From the NCBI RefSeq assembly GCF_023101085.1, contig NZ_CP064703.1, positions 434,001-498,000 on the forward strand: DNA of 64,000 nucleotides, given 5' to 3'. A program made the position numbers and the translations under genes. This document shows, piece by piece, positions 43,100 to 52,935 of this stretch; the stretch's first letter is position 1; every line of letters starts with the position of its first letter. Source of the stretch: Bradyrhizobium sp. 170 (GTDB lineage Bacteria > Pseudomonadota > Alphaproteobacteria > Rhizobiales > Xanthobacteraceae). Under the pieces are notes generated by a model that worked only from the letters and a program-made list of their open reading frames with translations, had not been told where the DNA came from and ran no database searches.

Positions 43100-45551
43100 T
43101 GGCAAAAATCCTGATCAGGCTTGCCGGCTGCATGCGCGCCAGCCTGATGACGGGGAGCGCGGCCGCCGCAAGTGCGGCCGCCATCGCGACGCCTGTGAGC
43201 CACAGCAGTTGCGTCGGGAAGACATGAAACGGCAGCCGCCAGCCGAATGCCTTGACGTTGACGACCGCGAGCAGGCACCACGCCACCAGCAGGCCGAGCG
43301 GAAGCGCGAAGATGGTGGTGATCAGCGCCACCGACATCGTCTTCAGAAGTTCGATCGCCGCGAGCCGCCGCCGCGTGATGCCGATCGCCCATAGCGGCGC
43401 CAGTTGCGGCAGGCGGGAATTGGCCAGCGTCAACAGGCTCGTCAACAGCGCGACGCCGGCTACCCCAAGCGTGAAGGCGTTCAGCGCGGCGGTCACTGCA
43501 AAGGTGCGGTTGAAGATCCGCGTCGATTCCGCCTTCATCGTCGCCTGATCGGCGACATTGCGGTCGTCGAGCGCGAATTTTTCCTGCAGTGCCGAGATCA
43601 ACGCCGGGATCATTGGTGAGGCGACCCGCAATCCCATGCGCGTCAGCGGGATTTCCGGAAAGCGCCGCGTCAGCGCGGCGAAGTTCACCGCGATCTGCCC
43701 CTTGGGGTTGCCATAATCGGCATAGATGCCGACCACATCGAGTGTCCAGTTTCCGCCTGACGCCGGCACCTCGATGCGGTCGCCGATGGAAAGGTGCAGG
43801 CGCCGCGCCAGTTGTTCGCTGACGAGGGCCGCATTGCCGGGACGAAGCTTGATCCAGGCATCCTCAGTCGATTGCAGCAGCGGCCAGTTGTCGCGATAAA
43901 TGGCGTGATCGGGCAGGCCCAACACCTCGATCGGCGCACCTGCCAATTGCGTATCGGCGCGGGCGCCGGGCAGGATCGCCTCGACCTCGGGGCGCTCGCG
44001 CAGCCACGCCTTGATCTCGTGGGCCTGCGCGTCGTTGGCGGCGTTGACATAGACGTCCGCCGCCAGCCGCCCGTCGAGCCAGACCAGAAACGTGCGGCTG
44101 AAACTCTCGACCATGGTGGAGACGCCGACATTGACTGATAGCGCGAGCAACAGCGCCATCAGGGCGAGCGACAGCCCGGATAGTTGCTGGCGGCTGTCGG
44201 CCCAGAACCAGACGCTGACCGGGGCTCGCGCATAGCGCTGGCCAAGCGACAGCATGAGCTCCAGAAACATCGGCAGGATCAGCGCGGCGCCGAGCATCAG
44301 CGCCGCAAGCACGGCAAAACCCGAAATCAGGGAATCGCCGAACCAGAGAAAGCATGCCGCGGCGGCGAACGCTGCGAGCGCGAGCGCGCTCTGGTAGGTC
44401 AGCCAGCGGCGCTGTGCCTGCTGCCAGGCGAAAGGCTGGGCGGTGGCGAGCAGCGGCAGCCGCAACGCCTTGGTCAGGCTGGCGGCGGCGGCAGCGAGCG
44501 CGCCCGTTATGCTGATGGCGACGCCCGCGACCCACCATTGCGGCTTGAGCGTCAGGTGTCCCGGAATCTGCGCGCCATAGAGTCCGCGGAGGGAGGCTGC
44601 GACATCGGGCAGCAACGCGCCGGCGATGAAGTAGCCGCACACGAGGCCCATCAGCCCCGCGATCAGCGCCAGCGACACCAGCTCAAGCACCAGCACGCCG
44701 TTGAGCATCCGCGCCGAGACGCCGCAGGCGCGCAAGGTGCGCAGCACCGGCAGCCGTTGTTCGAAGGCAAGCCCGATCGCCGAATTGACGATAAAGAGTC
44801 CGACAAAGAACGACAGAAAGCCGAACGCGGTCAGGTTCAGGTGAAAACTGTCGGTGAGGCGTTCGAGGTCGGTCTCTGCATCAGGTTCGATCAGGCGAAG
44901 CCTGTCACCGGCAATGCTTTCAAGCGGCGCGCGCCTGCCCGCCGTCTTGCCGACCAGGAGGCGCGAGAGCTGATCCGGCATTTTGAGGAGGTTCTGCGCG
45001 ATGCCGATGTCGACGACCAATACGCCGGGCACCAGGTTCGGCTGTACGCGGAGCGGCGGCAGCAGCACGCCGCCATTGGCCTCTGGGCGGGCGCCCTCCG
45101 CGAGCTTGAGATCGGAAAGCGTTTCCGGCGCCACCAGCATTGCGCCCGGCGGCGTCATGAAGGATAGCAGATCGGCTTTGCCGACCGCAGGCGCGTTGCC
45201 GACTTCCGCGGGCAGCGTCACCGGCTCGATGCCCAATAGCCGGAACGACCGCCCCTCGATCTGGATGCGGCCTTCGAGTACCGGCGAGACCGGCCAGCCG
45301 CCGCGGCGCAAGTCGACGAAGAGTTTCTGCGGAAAGCTTGCGCCGCTGCGGGCGGCCAGCATGGCGGTGCGCGTCCCGCCAAACGTGGCGGCGGCGCGGT
45401 CGTAGGAGGTGCGTGCCTGCTGATTGAGCGCCTGCACGCCGCTCCACAGCGCGGTCGCCGAGATCAATCCAATCAGCAAGGTCGCAAGCTGCATCGGATG
45501 CCGCCGCCAATGGCTCAGCAATACGGCCAGCGTCCACAGCGCGCGCTTCAC
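43089..45551 (-). CDS. ABC transporter permease with two FtsX-like domains
   Basis: An 820-residue inner-membrane protein. A membrane helix at about 17-37 is followed by a periplasmic region, a first FtsX unit (about 240-365), a second group of helices and periplasmic domain, and a final FtsX unit (about 690-810, NAFTLGVAGVALLTSLLTLA). This is the layout of the large type VII (MacB/LolCE-superfamily) permeases that drive periplasmic work rather than import. It overlaps the ATPase gene by four bases. The partner substrate is probably a lipid or lipoprotein-like molecule, given the AttH-like downstream gene. Confidence 0.87.
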   Translation of the reverse strand: MKRALWTLAVLLSHWRRHPMQLATLLIGLISATALWSGVQALNQQARTSYDRAAATFGGTRTAMLAARSGASFPQKLFVDLRRGGWPVSPVLEGRIQIEGRSFRLLGIEPVTLPAEVGNAPAVGKADLLSFMTPPGAMLVAPETLSDLKLAEGARPEANGGVLLPPLRVQPNLVPGVLVVDIGIAQNLLKMPDQLSRLLVGKTAGRRAPLESIAGDRLRLIEPDAETDLERLTDSFHLNLTAFGFLSFFVGLFIVNSAIGLAFEQRLPVLRTLRACGVSARMLNGVLVLELVSLALIAGLMGLVCGYFIAGALLPDVAASLRGLYGAQIPGHLTLKPQWWVAGVAISITGALAAAAASLTKALRLPLLATAQPFAWQQAQRRWLTYQSALALAAFAAAACFLWFGDSLISGFAVLAALMLGAALILPMFLELMLSLGQRYARAPVSVWFWADSRQQLSGLSLALMALLLALSVNVGVSTMVESFSRTFLVWLDGRLAADVYVNAANDAQAHEIKAWLRERPEVEAILPGARADTQLAGAPIEVLGLPDHAIYRDNWPLLQSTEDAWIKLRPGNAALVSEQLARRLHLSIGDRIEVPASGGNWTLDVVGIYADYGNPKGQIAVNFAALTRRFPEIPLTRMGLRVASPMIPALISALQEKFALDDRNVADQATMKAESTRIFNRTFAVTAALNAFTLGVAGVALLTSLLTLANSRLPQLAPLWAIGITRRRLAAIELLKTMSVALITTIFALPLGLLVAWCLLAVVNVKAFGWRLPFHVFPTQLLWLTGVAMAAALAAAALPVIRLARMQPASLIRIFANER

Positions 45552-46222
45552 GCGATCACCCCGGCATGGAGGTTCACCCGCCGGTCGAGCGTGGCGGCGA
45601 GCCTTTCGCTGTGGGTCACCATCAGAAAGCCGCAGCCGCTGCGCGTCACCAGATCGCGCGCCAGCGCCAGCACCTCGTCCGCGGTGTCCTCGTCGAGATT
45701 ACCGGTCGGCTCGTCTGCCAGCAGCAGCAGCGGCTTTACGGCCAGTGCCCGGCCGATCGCGACGCGTTGTTGCTGGCCACCGGACAATTGCTCGGGATAG
45801 CGTTTGAGGAAATTGCCGAGCCCGAGCCGCTCCACCAGTTCGTGGTGCCAGGCCGCGTCGTGACGGCCGGCAATGCGCGACTGGAAAACGAGGTTGTCTT
45901 CCACCGTGAGACTCGGAATCAGGTTGAATTGCTGAAACACCAGGCCGAGCCGGTCACGGCGCAATTCCGCGCGCCCGGCATCGCTGAGTTCGGAAACCGG
46001 CGCGTCCGCCAGCCTGATCTCGCCGCCATCGGCCGCATCGAGGCCTGCGATGAGGTGCAAGAGCGTGCTCTTGCCGCTGCCGGATTCACCCGTCAGCGCG
46101 ACGCTCTCGCCCGCGGCGACCGAGAGGTTCACCCCGCGCAGCACCGCGACCTCTTCGCCGGCCGTCCGGTAGCTCTTGGTCAGACCGACCACACGAAGCA
46201 CGTTGGGATTACCGTTGGTCAT
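45548..46222 (-). CDS. ABC transporter ATPase (LolD/MacB-type)
   Basis: A 224-residue ATPase with Walker A GESGSGKST, signature LSGGQQQRVAIGRAL and Walker B LLLADEPTGNLD; the ...PTGNLDEDT ending is typical of the LolD/FtsE-like branch. The ATG at 46222 (MTNGNPNVL) begins the conserved protein; the open frame continues upstream to 46513 without protein-like sequence. It is the first gene of the three-gene exporter operon and is divergent from the MFS gene at 46483. Confidence 0.88.
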   Translation of the reverse strand: MTNGNPNVLRVVGLTKSYRTAGEEVAVLRGVNLSVAAGESVALTGESGSGKSTLLHLIAGLDAADGGEIRLADAPVSELSDAGRAELRRDRLGLVFQQFNLIPSLTVEDNLVFQSRIAGRHDAAWHHELVERLGLGNFLKRYPEQLSGGQQQRVAIGRALAVKPLLLLADEPTGNLDEDTADEVLALARDLVTRSGCGFLMVTHSERLAATLDRRVNLHAGVIA

Positions 46223-46482
46223 GCGCGCCGATGGACCGATCTGACCATGAAAATCCCCTGACGTGATGGCATGCAACATATCAGGGCGGGTGCCCCGGAT
46301 CACGGTCTCAATCGCGCCGCGACGTGATCGTGATCCGGTTGTAACGCGCGCCTGCCGCAGCAGCCAGCAGTTGCGGCGCGGGAGCTCGCGGAAAATCACG
46401 GTTGCCTTGCCCGCGACCCCCCTTGTAGCATTGGAACCGGCCGATCCTACAGAGCCAGCAACGGTAAACGGGGAAACCAGCC

Positions 46483-47757
46483 ATGACCGCGCAACCGACG
46501 CCCAAGGGCGCATGGAAAATCACCTTCCTGCTGTTCCTGTTCATGCTGGTGAACTTTGCCGACAAGATCGTGGTTGGTCTCGCCGGCGCCCCGATCATGG
46601 ACGAGCTCAAACTCTCGCCGGAACAGTTCGGCTTCCTCGGCTCCTCGTTCTTCATCCTGTTTTCGATCTCGGCCATCGTCGTCGGCTTTATCGTCAACCG
46701 CATCGACACCCGCTGGGTGCTGCTCACGATGGCGGTGATCTGGTCGGTAGCGCAATTTCCGATGGTCGGCACCGTCGGCTTCTCCACGCTCGTGATCTGC
46801 CGCATCATCCTCGGCGCCGGCGAGGGGCCGGCCTTCGCGGTGGCGGCGCACGCGATCTACAAGTGGTTTCCCGACGAGAAGCGAACGCTCCCCACCGCCA
46901 TTCTCTCGCAGGGGTCGGCGTTCGGCGTGATCCTCGCGGTGCCGGCGCTGAACTGGATCATCGTCAATCATAGCTGGCACTACGCGTTCGGTGCGCTTGG
47001 CGTGGTCGGCCTGATGTGGGTCGTGGCGTGGCTGGTGATGGGCGAAGAAGGGCCGCTGGTGCAGACGGTCGCAACGGCGGCGACGGATCCGAGCGTTCCC
47101 TATTTCCAGCTTCTCACCTCGCGAACCTTCATCGGCTGCTGCGCCGCGACCTTCGGCGCCTATTGGGCGCTGTCGCTCGGGTTGACCTGGTTCACGCCGT
47201 TCATCGTCAAGGGGCTCGGCTTTTCGCAAAAGGATGCGGGCTGGGTTTCGGTGCTGCCCTGGGTATTCGGCGCCACCATCGTGCTGCTGACCGGATGGAT
47301 CTCGCAGGTGATGCTGACGCGCGGTTTCACGACGCGGGGCGCTCGCGGCGTGCTCGGGTCGGCGCCCTTGATCGTCGGGGGGCTGATCCTCGCGGTACTG
47401 CCGTACGTCAACGGCGCGGGATGGCAGATCGCGTTCCTCGTGGTCGGCTCCGGGCTCTGCGGCTCGATCTATGTCGTCTGCCCGCCGATGCTCGGTGAAT
47501 TCGCGCCGGTCCAGCAGCGCGGCGCCGTGATCGCGATCTATGGCGCGATCTACACGCTGGCGGGGATAATCGCTCCTTCCGTGATGGGCGTCGTGATCCA
47601 GAATGCGACGGTGCCGCTCGACGGCTACATGACCGGCTTCACGATCAATGCGGTGGTGATGGTCGCGTCGGGCCTGCTCGGGCTGCTGCTGCTCTGGCCG
47701 AACACGGAACGCAAGAGGCTGATGGCACAGGCAGCGGCGCAGCCGAAATTTGCGTGA
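46483..47757 (+). CDS. MFS transporter (anion:cation symporter-like)
   Basis: A 424-residue carrier with 12 predicted membrane helices. The N-terminal NFADKIVVGLAGAPIMDELK and the later RIILGAGEGPAFAVAAHAIY resemble the organic-anion branch that includes phthalate, tartrate and hexuronate permeases. The second helix bundle begins at about 205. GGGG precedes the ATG. It is divergent from the ABC operon and convergent with the amidohydrolase gene. The solute is unknown; import of an organic acid is the best guess. Confidence 0.86.
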   Translation: MTAQPTPKGAWKITFLLFLFMLVNFADKIVVGLAGAPIMDELKLSPEQFGFLGSSFFILFSISAIVVGFIVNRIDTRWVLLTMAVIWSVAQFPMVGTVGFSTLVICRIILGAGEGPAFAVAAHAIYKWFPDEKRTLPTAILSQGSAFGVILAVPALNWIIVNHSWHYAFGALGVVGLMWVVAWLVMGEEGPLVQTVATAATDPSVPYFQLLTSRTFIGCCAATFGAYWALSLGLTWFTPFIVKGLGFSQKDAGWVSVLPWVFGATIVLLTGWISQVMLTRGFTTRGARGVLGSAPLIVGGLILAVLPYVNGAGWQIAFLVVGSGLCGSIYVVCPPMLGEFAPVQQRGAVIAIYGAIYTLAGIIAPSVMGVVIQNATVPLDGYMTGFTINAVVMVASGLLGLLLLWPNTERKRLMAQAAAQPKFA

Positions 47758-47779
47758 GGGGAATACGCACCCACTCGTT

Positions 47780-47900
47780 CGTCGTCCCTGCGAACGCAGG
47801 GACCCATAACCACAGATGTTGATTGCTTAAGCAAGGCGTCTGCCACATCGCCATGATCGATGGGCCGCGGCGTATGGGTCCCTGCTTTCGCAGGGACGAC
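47780..47900. repeat. Palindromic repeat, family G
   Basis: The arms CGTCGTCCCTGCGAACGCAG and CTTTCGCAGGGACGAC with ACCCATA/TATGGGT match the element at 41403-41573, but with a shorter spacer. It is adjacent to a family H element, 23 bases on, so two families fill one convergent junction. Confidence 0.85.
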
Positions 47901-47922
47901 ACCGCAATCGTTGAACCAGCCC

Positions 47923-48009
47923 CGTAGCCCGGATGGAGCGAAGCGCAATCCGGGGCGGGTTGATCCGCCTGCGAGATTCCCGGGTTACGCTTCGCTCCCC
48001 CGGGCTACG
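47923..48009. repeat. Palindromic repeat, family H (CGTAGCCCGGATGGAGCG)
   Basis: CGTAGCCCGGATGGAGCGAA on the left and a slightly diverged TTCGCTCCCCCGGGCTACG on the right form the stem; inner AATCCGGG and CCCGGGTT arms also pair. A closer-to-perfect copy is at 60477-60555. Confidence 0.85.
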
Positions 48010-48021
48010 CTCACACGGCCC

Positions 48022-49773
48022 CTAACTCGCCGCCGCGTCGAACTGCGGTCTTGAGCCCTGCGCGCCGCGTACCAGTTTGCCCGGGCGCGCGCCGGTGGCC
48101 TTGCCGCCGCGCTGCGTCACCACGCCGGAGACGATGGTGGCCTCATAGCCGTCGACCTGCTGCATCAGGCGGCGGCCGCCGACGGGGAGGTCGTAATGTA
48201 CCTTCGGCGGATGCAGATGCAGTCGGTCGTAATCGATCACGTTGACGTCGGCCTTGAAGCCCGGCGCGATCACGCCGCGATCGTAGAGGCCGACCGAGAG
48301 TGCGGTCTTGCGCGATTGCGCCGCCACCACGAACGGGATCGAAAGTTTTTCGCCGCGGGTGCGGTCGCGGGTCCAGTGCGTCAGGAGATAGGTCGGGAAG
48401 CTGGCGTCGCAGATGATGCCGCAATGCGCGCCGCCATCGGAGAGCCCCGGCACTGAATTCGGATCACGCAGCATCTCGCGCGTTGCATCGAGATTGCCAT
48501 CGGCATAGTTGAGGAACGGCACATAGAGCATGCCGCGGCCTTCGTCGGTGAGCATTGCATCATAGGCGAGTTCTTCCGCCTGTTTGCCCTGGCGCTTCGC
48601 TTGGGCGCCCAGCGTATTTTCCGGCGGCTGTTCGTAATCCGGGGGATTGCCGAGCAGATACATCTTGTCGTAGTTCGGCCGGAAGAACAGCGGGTCGTCG
48701 GTCGCGGTCGCGTGCTCGCTCAGGATGGCCTTGCGCACTTCCGCCTGGCGCAGGCGCGCGAGCCGCTCGGCGAGCGGCAGATGCGCGATCGCCTGGTAGC
48801 TCGGATGGGTCTGGAACGGGTTGCGCGATAATTCCAGCCCGAGCATCAGTCCGACCGGGCGGGCGGCGATCTGCGCGGTGATCGACAGGCCGCGCGCGGA
48901 AGCGTCCCTGATCGTGTCGAACGTCTCGCGCCAGCGCTGCGGCGCCTTGTCGTTCTGCGTGATCGAGAACGAGACCGGGATTTTGGTGTTCTCCGCTACC
49001 CGCAGCATCATCGGCAGGTCTTCGTCGATGCCGGAGAGATCGAGCACGAACTGAAAGACGCTGCGGCCTTGCGCATGCATCGCAGCCGCAATCGCGGTCA
49101 GTTCATCCTCGCCAGCTTTTAGAGTGGGCGTAAAATCGCCGGTCGAGGTGCGGTGGTTCAGCGTGCGCGACGTCGAAAAGCCGAGCGCGCCTGATCGCAC
49201 CGCATCCGCAGCCAAAGCCGCCATCGCCTTGTTGTCTTCTGATGTCGACGGATCGCGGCGGGCGCCGCGCTCGCCCATCACGTAAACGCGCAAGGCCGCG
49301 TGCGGCAGTTGCGCGCCGATATCCATGTCAAAGCTTCGCTTCGACAGCCACTCCATGTAGTCCGGAAAGCTTTCCCAGGCCCAGGGAATGCCGGCGCTCA
49401 GCACTGGCTCCGGGATGTCCTCGACGCCTTCCATCAACTGGATCAGCTTGAAATGGTCGGCAGGACGGCATGGCGCGAAGCCGACGCCGCAATTGCCCAT
49501 GATCGCTGTCGTGACGCCGTTCTGCGAGGAGGGCGTGATGTCCTGGCTCCAGGTGACCTGACCGTCATAATGGGTGTGGACGTCGACAAAGCCCGGCGTG
49601 ACCAGTTTGCCCCTGGCGTCGATCTCTTCCTTGCCCTTCGCTGCAACCTTGCCGACTTCGGTGATGCGGCCGCTGGAGATGGCCACATCAGCTTCGAACA
49701 ATTCGCCACCCTTGCCATCGGCAACGGTGCCGCCGCGGATCACGAGGTCGGGGGTCGAGGTCATGGCTTCCAT
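48022..49773 (-). CDS. N-acyl-D-amino-acid deacylase-like amidohydrolase
   Basis: A 583-residue amidohydrolase superfamily protein (amidohydrolase_3 / D-aminoacylase group). The N-terminal beta-sandwich and the metal-binding DVHTHYDGQ are visible, as are [10 protein letters not shown], the [10 protein letters not shown] region and the C-terminal [20 protein letters not shown]. Members hydrolyse N-acyl-D-amino acids, hydantoins or related amides. The true substrate is unknown. Two ATG codons (49773, 49764) are possible starts. It is followed upstream by an MFS gene on the same strand (90-base gap), suggesting uptake and hydrolysis of one compound. Confidence 0.85.
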   Translation of the reverse strand: MEAMTSTPDLVIRGGTVADGKGGELFEADVAISSGRITEVGKVAAKGKEEIDARGKLVTPGFVDVHTHYDGQVTWSQDITPSSQNGVTTAIMGNCGVGFAPCRPADHFKLIQLMEGVEDIPEPVLSAGIPWAWESFPDYMEWLSKRSFDMDIGAQLPHAALRVYVMGERGARRDPSTSEDNKAMAALAADAVRSGALGFSTSRTLNHRTSTGDFTPTLKAGEDELTAIAAAMHAQGRSVFQFVLDLSGIDEDLPMMLRVAENTKIPVSFSITQNDKAPQRWRETFDTIRDASARGLSITAQIAARPVGLMLGLELSRNPFQTHPSYQAIAHLPLAERLARLRQAEVRKAILSEHATATDDPLFFRPNYDKMYLLGNPPDYEQPPENTLGAQAKRQGKQAEELAYDAMLTDEGRGMLYVPFLNYADGNLDATREMLRDPNSVPGLSDGGAHCGIICDASFPTYLLTHWTRDRTRGEKLSIPFVVAAQSRKTALSVGLYDRGVIAPGFKADVNVIDYDRLHLHPPKVHYDLPVGGRRLMQQVDGYEATIVSGVVTQRGGKATGARPGKLVRGAQGSRPQFDAAAS

Positions 49774-49862
49774 CCCGGTTCTGGTTTTATTGGCGCATCA
49801 TCCAGCGTCCCCCCGCACAGTCAACCGCCGGGGATGAGGCTCAGGAATGCATCGGCTGGTAG

Positions 49863-51077
49863 TTACGTCCTGGCGGGTTCCGCCGGCTTGCGGTCGGTCA
49901 CCATCGCCAGCAGGACCGTGAGGACCATGAAGGCAACGGACGCGCCGAACACCCAATGCGGCAGGCTCTGGTCCATGATCCAGCCAAACAATAGCGGGCT
50001 GAGGATGCCGCTGAAATTGAAGCCGGTGGAGACGATGCCGAACGCGCGGCCCGCTGCACCTGCCGGTGCGGCGTTGCGGACCAGCATGTCGCGCGAGGGC
50101 GCGATGACGCCGCCGAGGAATCCGGCCAGCCCCATCGCGGCGGTCAGCACGACCGGCGGCAGGTTGATCGTCGCAATGACCGTGATGATGACGGCGTTGA
50201 TCGCAAAGCACGCGGCGGCGACATTGCCGTGCCGCTTGGTGCGGTCCGCGAGATAGCCGCCGGCCAGCACGCCGGCAGCACTTGCGCCGAGAAAGGCGGT
50301 CAGCGCGATATTGGCGGCCGAGAATGTCACGCCATAGCCGCTCATCAGCGCGACGACGCCGAAATTGCTGATGCCGGCATTGGACAGGCCGAGCAGCATG
50401 AAGAAGATCGTCAGCACGATGATGGCCGGCGTCACGATGCTCTGCTGCGGCGCCGACGCGCCATCGGCGTTGCGATCGGCCGAGCTCGCATCGGGAATTC
50501 TGACCGCGATCAATAGCAGCGCCACGACAGGGCCGACGGCGCCCGCCACGATCAGCGCGCCGAGCCCGCCGATAGTCGCCACCAGCGCGGCCATGATCGC
50601 CGGCGCCACCGCGCCGCCGAGAAAGCCTGCAAAGGTGTGGATCGAGAACGCCCGGCCCATCCGCGCTTCATCCATATGCGTCGACAGGATCGCATAGTCG
50701 CACGGGTGATAGACGCTGTTGGCAAGGCCGAGCAGCGCGGCGCTGATGACCAGCGAAACGTAACTCAGATGCAGGCCGAGCATGATCAGCGCCAAGCCGC
50801 CGACGGTGAGCCCGATCAGCAGGACTTTTCGCGCGCCGATATGGTCGGCGAGATAGCCGATCGGCGCCTGCGTCAGGCCGGAGACGACGCCGAATACGGT
50901 CAGCGCGAAACCGAGCTCGATATAGCCGACGCCGAGCTGCTCTTTAAGGAACGGAAACAGCATCGGCAGCACGAAGAGATGAAAATGGCTGACCCAATGG
51001 GCGACCGAAATCGCAGCGAGCGTACGCAGCGAAGTGTCCGCTTTGGCGTGTTGCGGTGCGGCCAGAATGTCGACCAT
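49863..51077 (-). CDS. MFS transporter (Fsr/drug-export-like)
   Basis: A 404-residue 12-helix carrier. The start AAISVAHWVSHFHLFVLPML and the loop 2-3 motif GYLADHIGARKVLLIGLTVG are standard MFS features. The overall layout resembles fosmidomycin-resistance-type proteins. It runs in the same direction as the amidohydrolase gene downstream of it and is divergent from the ATP-grasp gene (177-base gap). Whether it imports the amidohydrolase substrate or exports a toxic compound cannot be told. Confidence 0.85.
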   Translation of the reverse strand: MVDILAAPQHAKADTSLRTLAAISVAHWVSHFHLFVLPMLFPFLKEQLGVGYIELGFALTVFGVVSGLTQAPIGYLADHIGARKVLLIGLTVGGLALIMLGLHLSYVSLVISAALLGLANSVYHPCDYAILSTHMDEARMGRAFSIHTFAGFLGGAVAPAIMAALVATIGGLGALIVAGAVGPVVALLLIAVRIPDASSADRNADGASAPQQSIVTPAIIVLTIFFMLLGLSNAGISNFGVVALMSGYGVTFSAANIALTAFLGASAAGVLAGGYLADRTKRHGNVAAACFAINAVIITVIATINLPPVVLTAAMGLAGFLGGVIAPSRDMLVRNAAPAGAAGRAFGIVSTGFNFSGILSPLLFGWIMDQSLPHWVFGASVAFMVLTVLLAMVTDRKPAEPART

Positions 51078-51254
51078 GTCAGCTCAAAATCCCGTAGTTT
51101 TTTACGGCCCGGCAGGGCGCGGGTGAAAATATAGGCCAGCCGTTATTTGTCCATGAATAGCGCTGCATGGCTGCCCCTGCGGAGGGCAGGGCCGCTAAGA
51201 AATGCGTCATTAAATCAGGAAGACAAAGGTGCGCCGACACGGCAATGATCGGAC

Positions 51255-52502
51255 ATGCCTGATCCCGCAAAATCGCTCCGCGTGCTCGTTTCCGAGGGTT
51301 CCAGCACCTCGGCCCGTGAGGCGATTACGATTCTGGGACTTTCGGGCCATCACGTCGAAGTCTGCGATCCCTCGCTTTGGTGCCTTTCGCGGTTCTCGGG
51401 CTTGGTCCGAAAATTTCACCGCTGCCCCGGACTGCGGGATGATCCCGCCGGTTATCTGGCCTTCATCGAGCAGCGATTGGCTGAGGGCAAATTCGATGTG
51501 CTGCTGCCGACGCATGAGCAGGGATTTTTGTTTGCCCGGGCGAAGCAGCGCATCGACGGCCGCGCCGGTCTCGCGCTGCCGAGTTTTGCGAGTTACCGCA
51601 CCGCGCACAGCAAGGCAGGCTTCAGCCGGTTGCTCGATCGCTTGGAACTGCCGCAGCCGCCGACGGGCATCGTGACATCGGCTCAGCAATTGTGTGAAGC
51701 CATCCGATTTCCCGCCGTCGTCAAGACTTCGGTCGGCACCGCGAGCCGCGGCATCTGGTTCATACGCCGTGACGATGATCTCGAAAGCGCACTGCACGAT
51801 CTCGGCGGCGGTACATTCGCCGATGAGGTCTTGGTACAAGACCTTATTGCAGGCACGACCGAGAAGGCGCAGTCGGTGTTTTGCCGCGGCCAGATGATCG
51901 GCTTTCATGCCTACCGGCAGGTTGCCGCGGGGGTTGGCGGCGGCGAGGCGATCAAGCAGAGCGTGAGGCGATCAGTCGTTCGGGCTCATCTCGAAAAGGT
52001 CGGACAAGCGCTCGATTGGCACGGTGCGCTGTCGATCGACTACATCATGCCTGATGATGGTGGCGCGCCTTTGCTGATCGATTGCAATCCGCGCCTGGTC
52101 GAGCCAATGAACGCATATCGCTCCGGCGTCGATCTGGTCGGGCTGCTGCTTCTGATCTCGCTGGGCGAGACGCCGGCAGTGTTGCCCGAGGGACGTGAGG
52201 GCGTGCTCACGCATCTGGCGATGCAGGCGCTGCTCGGATGTGGAGCGCGCGGCGGGACGCGACGCGATATTGCCAGGGAATGCGTGCTCCTGTTTGCGAA
52301 CAGCGGGCCTTATGCCGGCAGCACCGAGGAACTCACGCCGGTGCGGTCGGACTGGATCAGCGCCGTGCCGCTTGCGGTGACGTCGGCATTGCTGCTGGCA
52401 TCGCCGAAGTCAGCGATCAAAATCGCACGCGGAGGATTTGGTGCGCATCTGCTCGATCTTGCGAGTATTCGGATTATTGAAGGCGAGGGGTTTGGCGAGT
52501 GA
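51255..52502 (+). CDS. Orphan ATP-grasp domain protein
   Basis: A 415-residue protein with an ATP-grasp fold. Residues 1-110 form a preATP-grasp Rossmann-like region (RVLVSEGSSTSAREAITILG, DVLLPTHEQGFLFA). The core, about 120-310, includes FPAVVKTSVGTASRGIWFIR, LVQDLIAGTTEKAQSVF and the metal-binding DCNPRLVEPMNAY. Related enzymes ligate amino acids or carboxylates to amines via an acyl-phosphate. No biosynthetic partner lies nearby, so substrate and product are unknown. The start has no strong Shine-Dalgarno. The C-terminal 90 residues are hydrophobic-rich and unassigned. Confidence 0.8.
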   Translation: MPDPAKSLRVLVSEGSSTSAREAITILGLSGHHVEVCDPSLWCLSRFSGLVRKFHRCPGLRDDPAGYLAFIEQRLAEGKFDVLLPTHEQGFLFARAKQRIDGRAGLALPSFASYRTAHSKAGFSRLLDRLELPQPPTGIVTSAQQLCEAIRFPAVVKTSVGTASRGIWFIRRDDDLESALHDLGGGTFADEVLVQDLIAGTTEKAQSVFCRGQMIGFHAYRQVAAGVGGGEAIKQSVRRSVVRAHLEKVGQALDWHGALSIDYIMPDDGGAPLLIDCNPRLVEPMNAYRSGVDLVGLLLLISLGETPAVLPEGREGVLTHLAMQALLGCGARGGTRRDIARECVLLFANSGPYAGSTEELTPVRSDWISAVPLAVTSALLLASPKSAIKIARGGFGAHLLDLASIRIIEGEGFGE

Positions 52503-52504
52503 CG

Positions 52505-52600
52505 CGTAGGGTGGGCAAAGGCGCGCTTCGCGCCGTGCCCACCATCTATCCAAGACCGTTTTCTCGAATGGTGGGCACGCTTCGCCTTGCCCACCCTACG
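52505..52600. repeat. Palindromic repeat, family A
   Basis: CGTAGGGTGGGCAAAG starts two bases after the ATP-grasp stop, and CTTGCCCACCCTACG ends at 52600, with inner GTGCCCACCAT/ATGGTGGGCAC arms. It fills the gap between that gene and the convergent 51-residue gene. Third copy of this family in the window, again at a convergent junction. Confidence 0.9.
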
Positions 52601-52612
52601 AAGTGCCAACCG

Positions 52613-52768
52613 CTACAACGGTTCATCGTCATTACCCGTGCGGTCGCGCTTCGGCGTGGCGATGTCGCCGTCCTCGTAATCATCGTCCTCGACCGGCGCG
52701 CGTTCCGGCTTTTTCGGCTTGTCGTCCGCCGGCTTCGGAGGCTCGTTCTTCCTGCCAGTTCCGCCCAT
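52613..52768 (-). CDS. Small acidic/basic protein of 51 residues, unknown function
   Basis: A complete frame of 51 codons starting MGGTGRKNEPPKPADDKP and ending NDDEPL. It is almost free of hydrophobic residues and rich in Pro, Lys, Asp and Glu, so it is probably intrinsically disordered. AAGG lies about 8 bases before the ATG. The ordered codon use and the position between a convergent repeat and a divergent small gene support it being real. No family was recognised. Confidence 0.6.
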   Translation of the reverse strand: MGGTGRKNEPPKPADDKPKKPERAPVEDDDYEDGDIATPKRDRTGNDDEPL

Positions 52769-52806
52769 CTGATGCCTTTTTCGTCGGATGAATCGACGTT
52801 GCTCTG

Positions 52807-52831
52807 CATGCCGATTCGGAGTATCGGCATG
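52807..52831. other. Perfect 9-bp inverted repeat between two divergent small genes
   Basis: CATGCCGAT (52807-52815) and ATCGGCATG (52823-52831) flank a 7-base spacer. It lies 39 bases upstream of the minus-strand small gene and 105 bases before the plus-strand one. It could be an operator for a dimeric regulator or a short hairpin. No second copy was noticed. Confidence 0.45.
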
Positions 52832-52935
52832 ATCTCAATCCGATCGCGTTGGGCCGGCATGTTAGCGCCGGCCACAAGAACTTTCCTGCCCTTTTTGCGG
52901 CGTTCAGTCCAAAAGGGCCTTCACACGGAGCCAGC

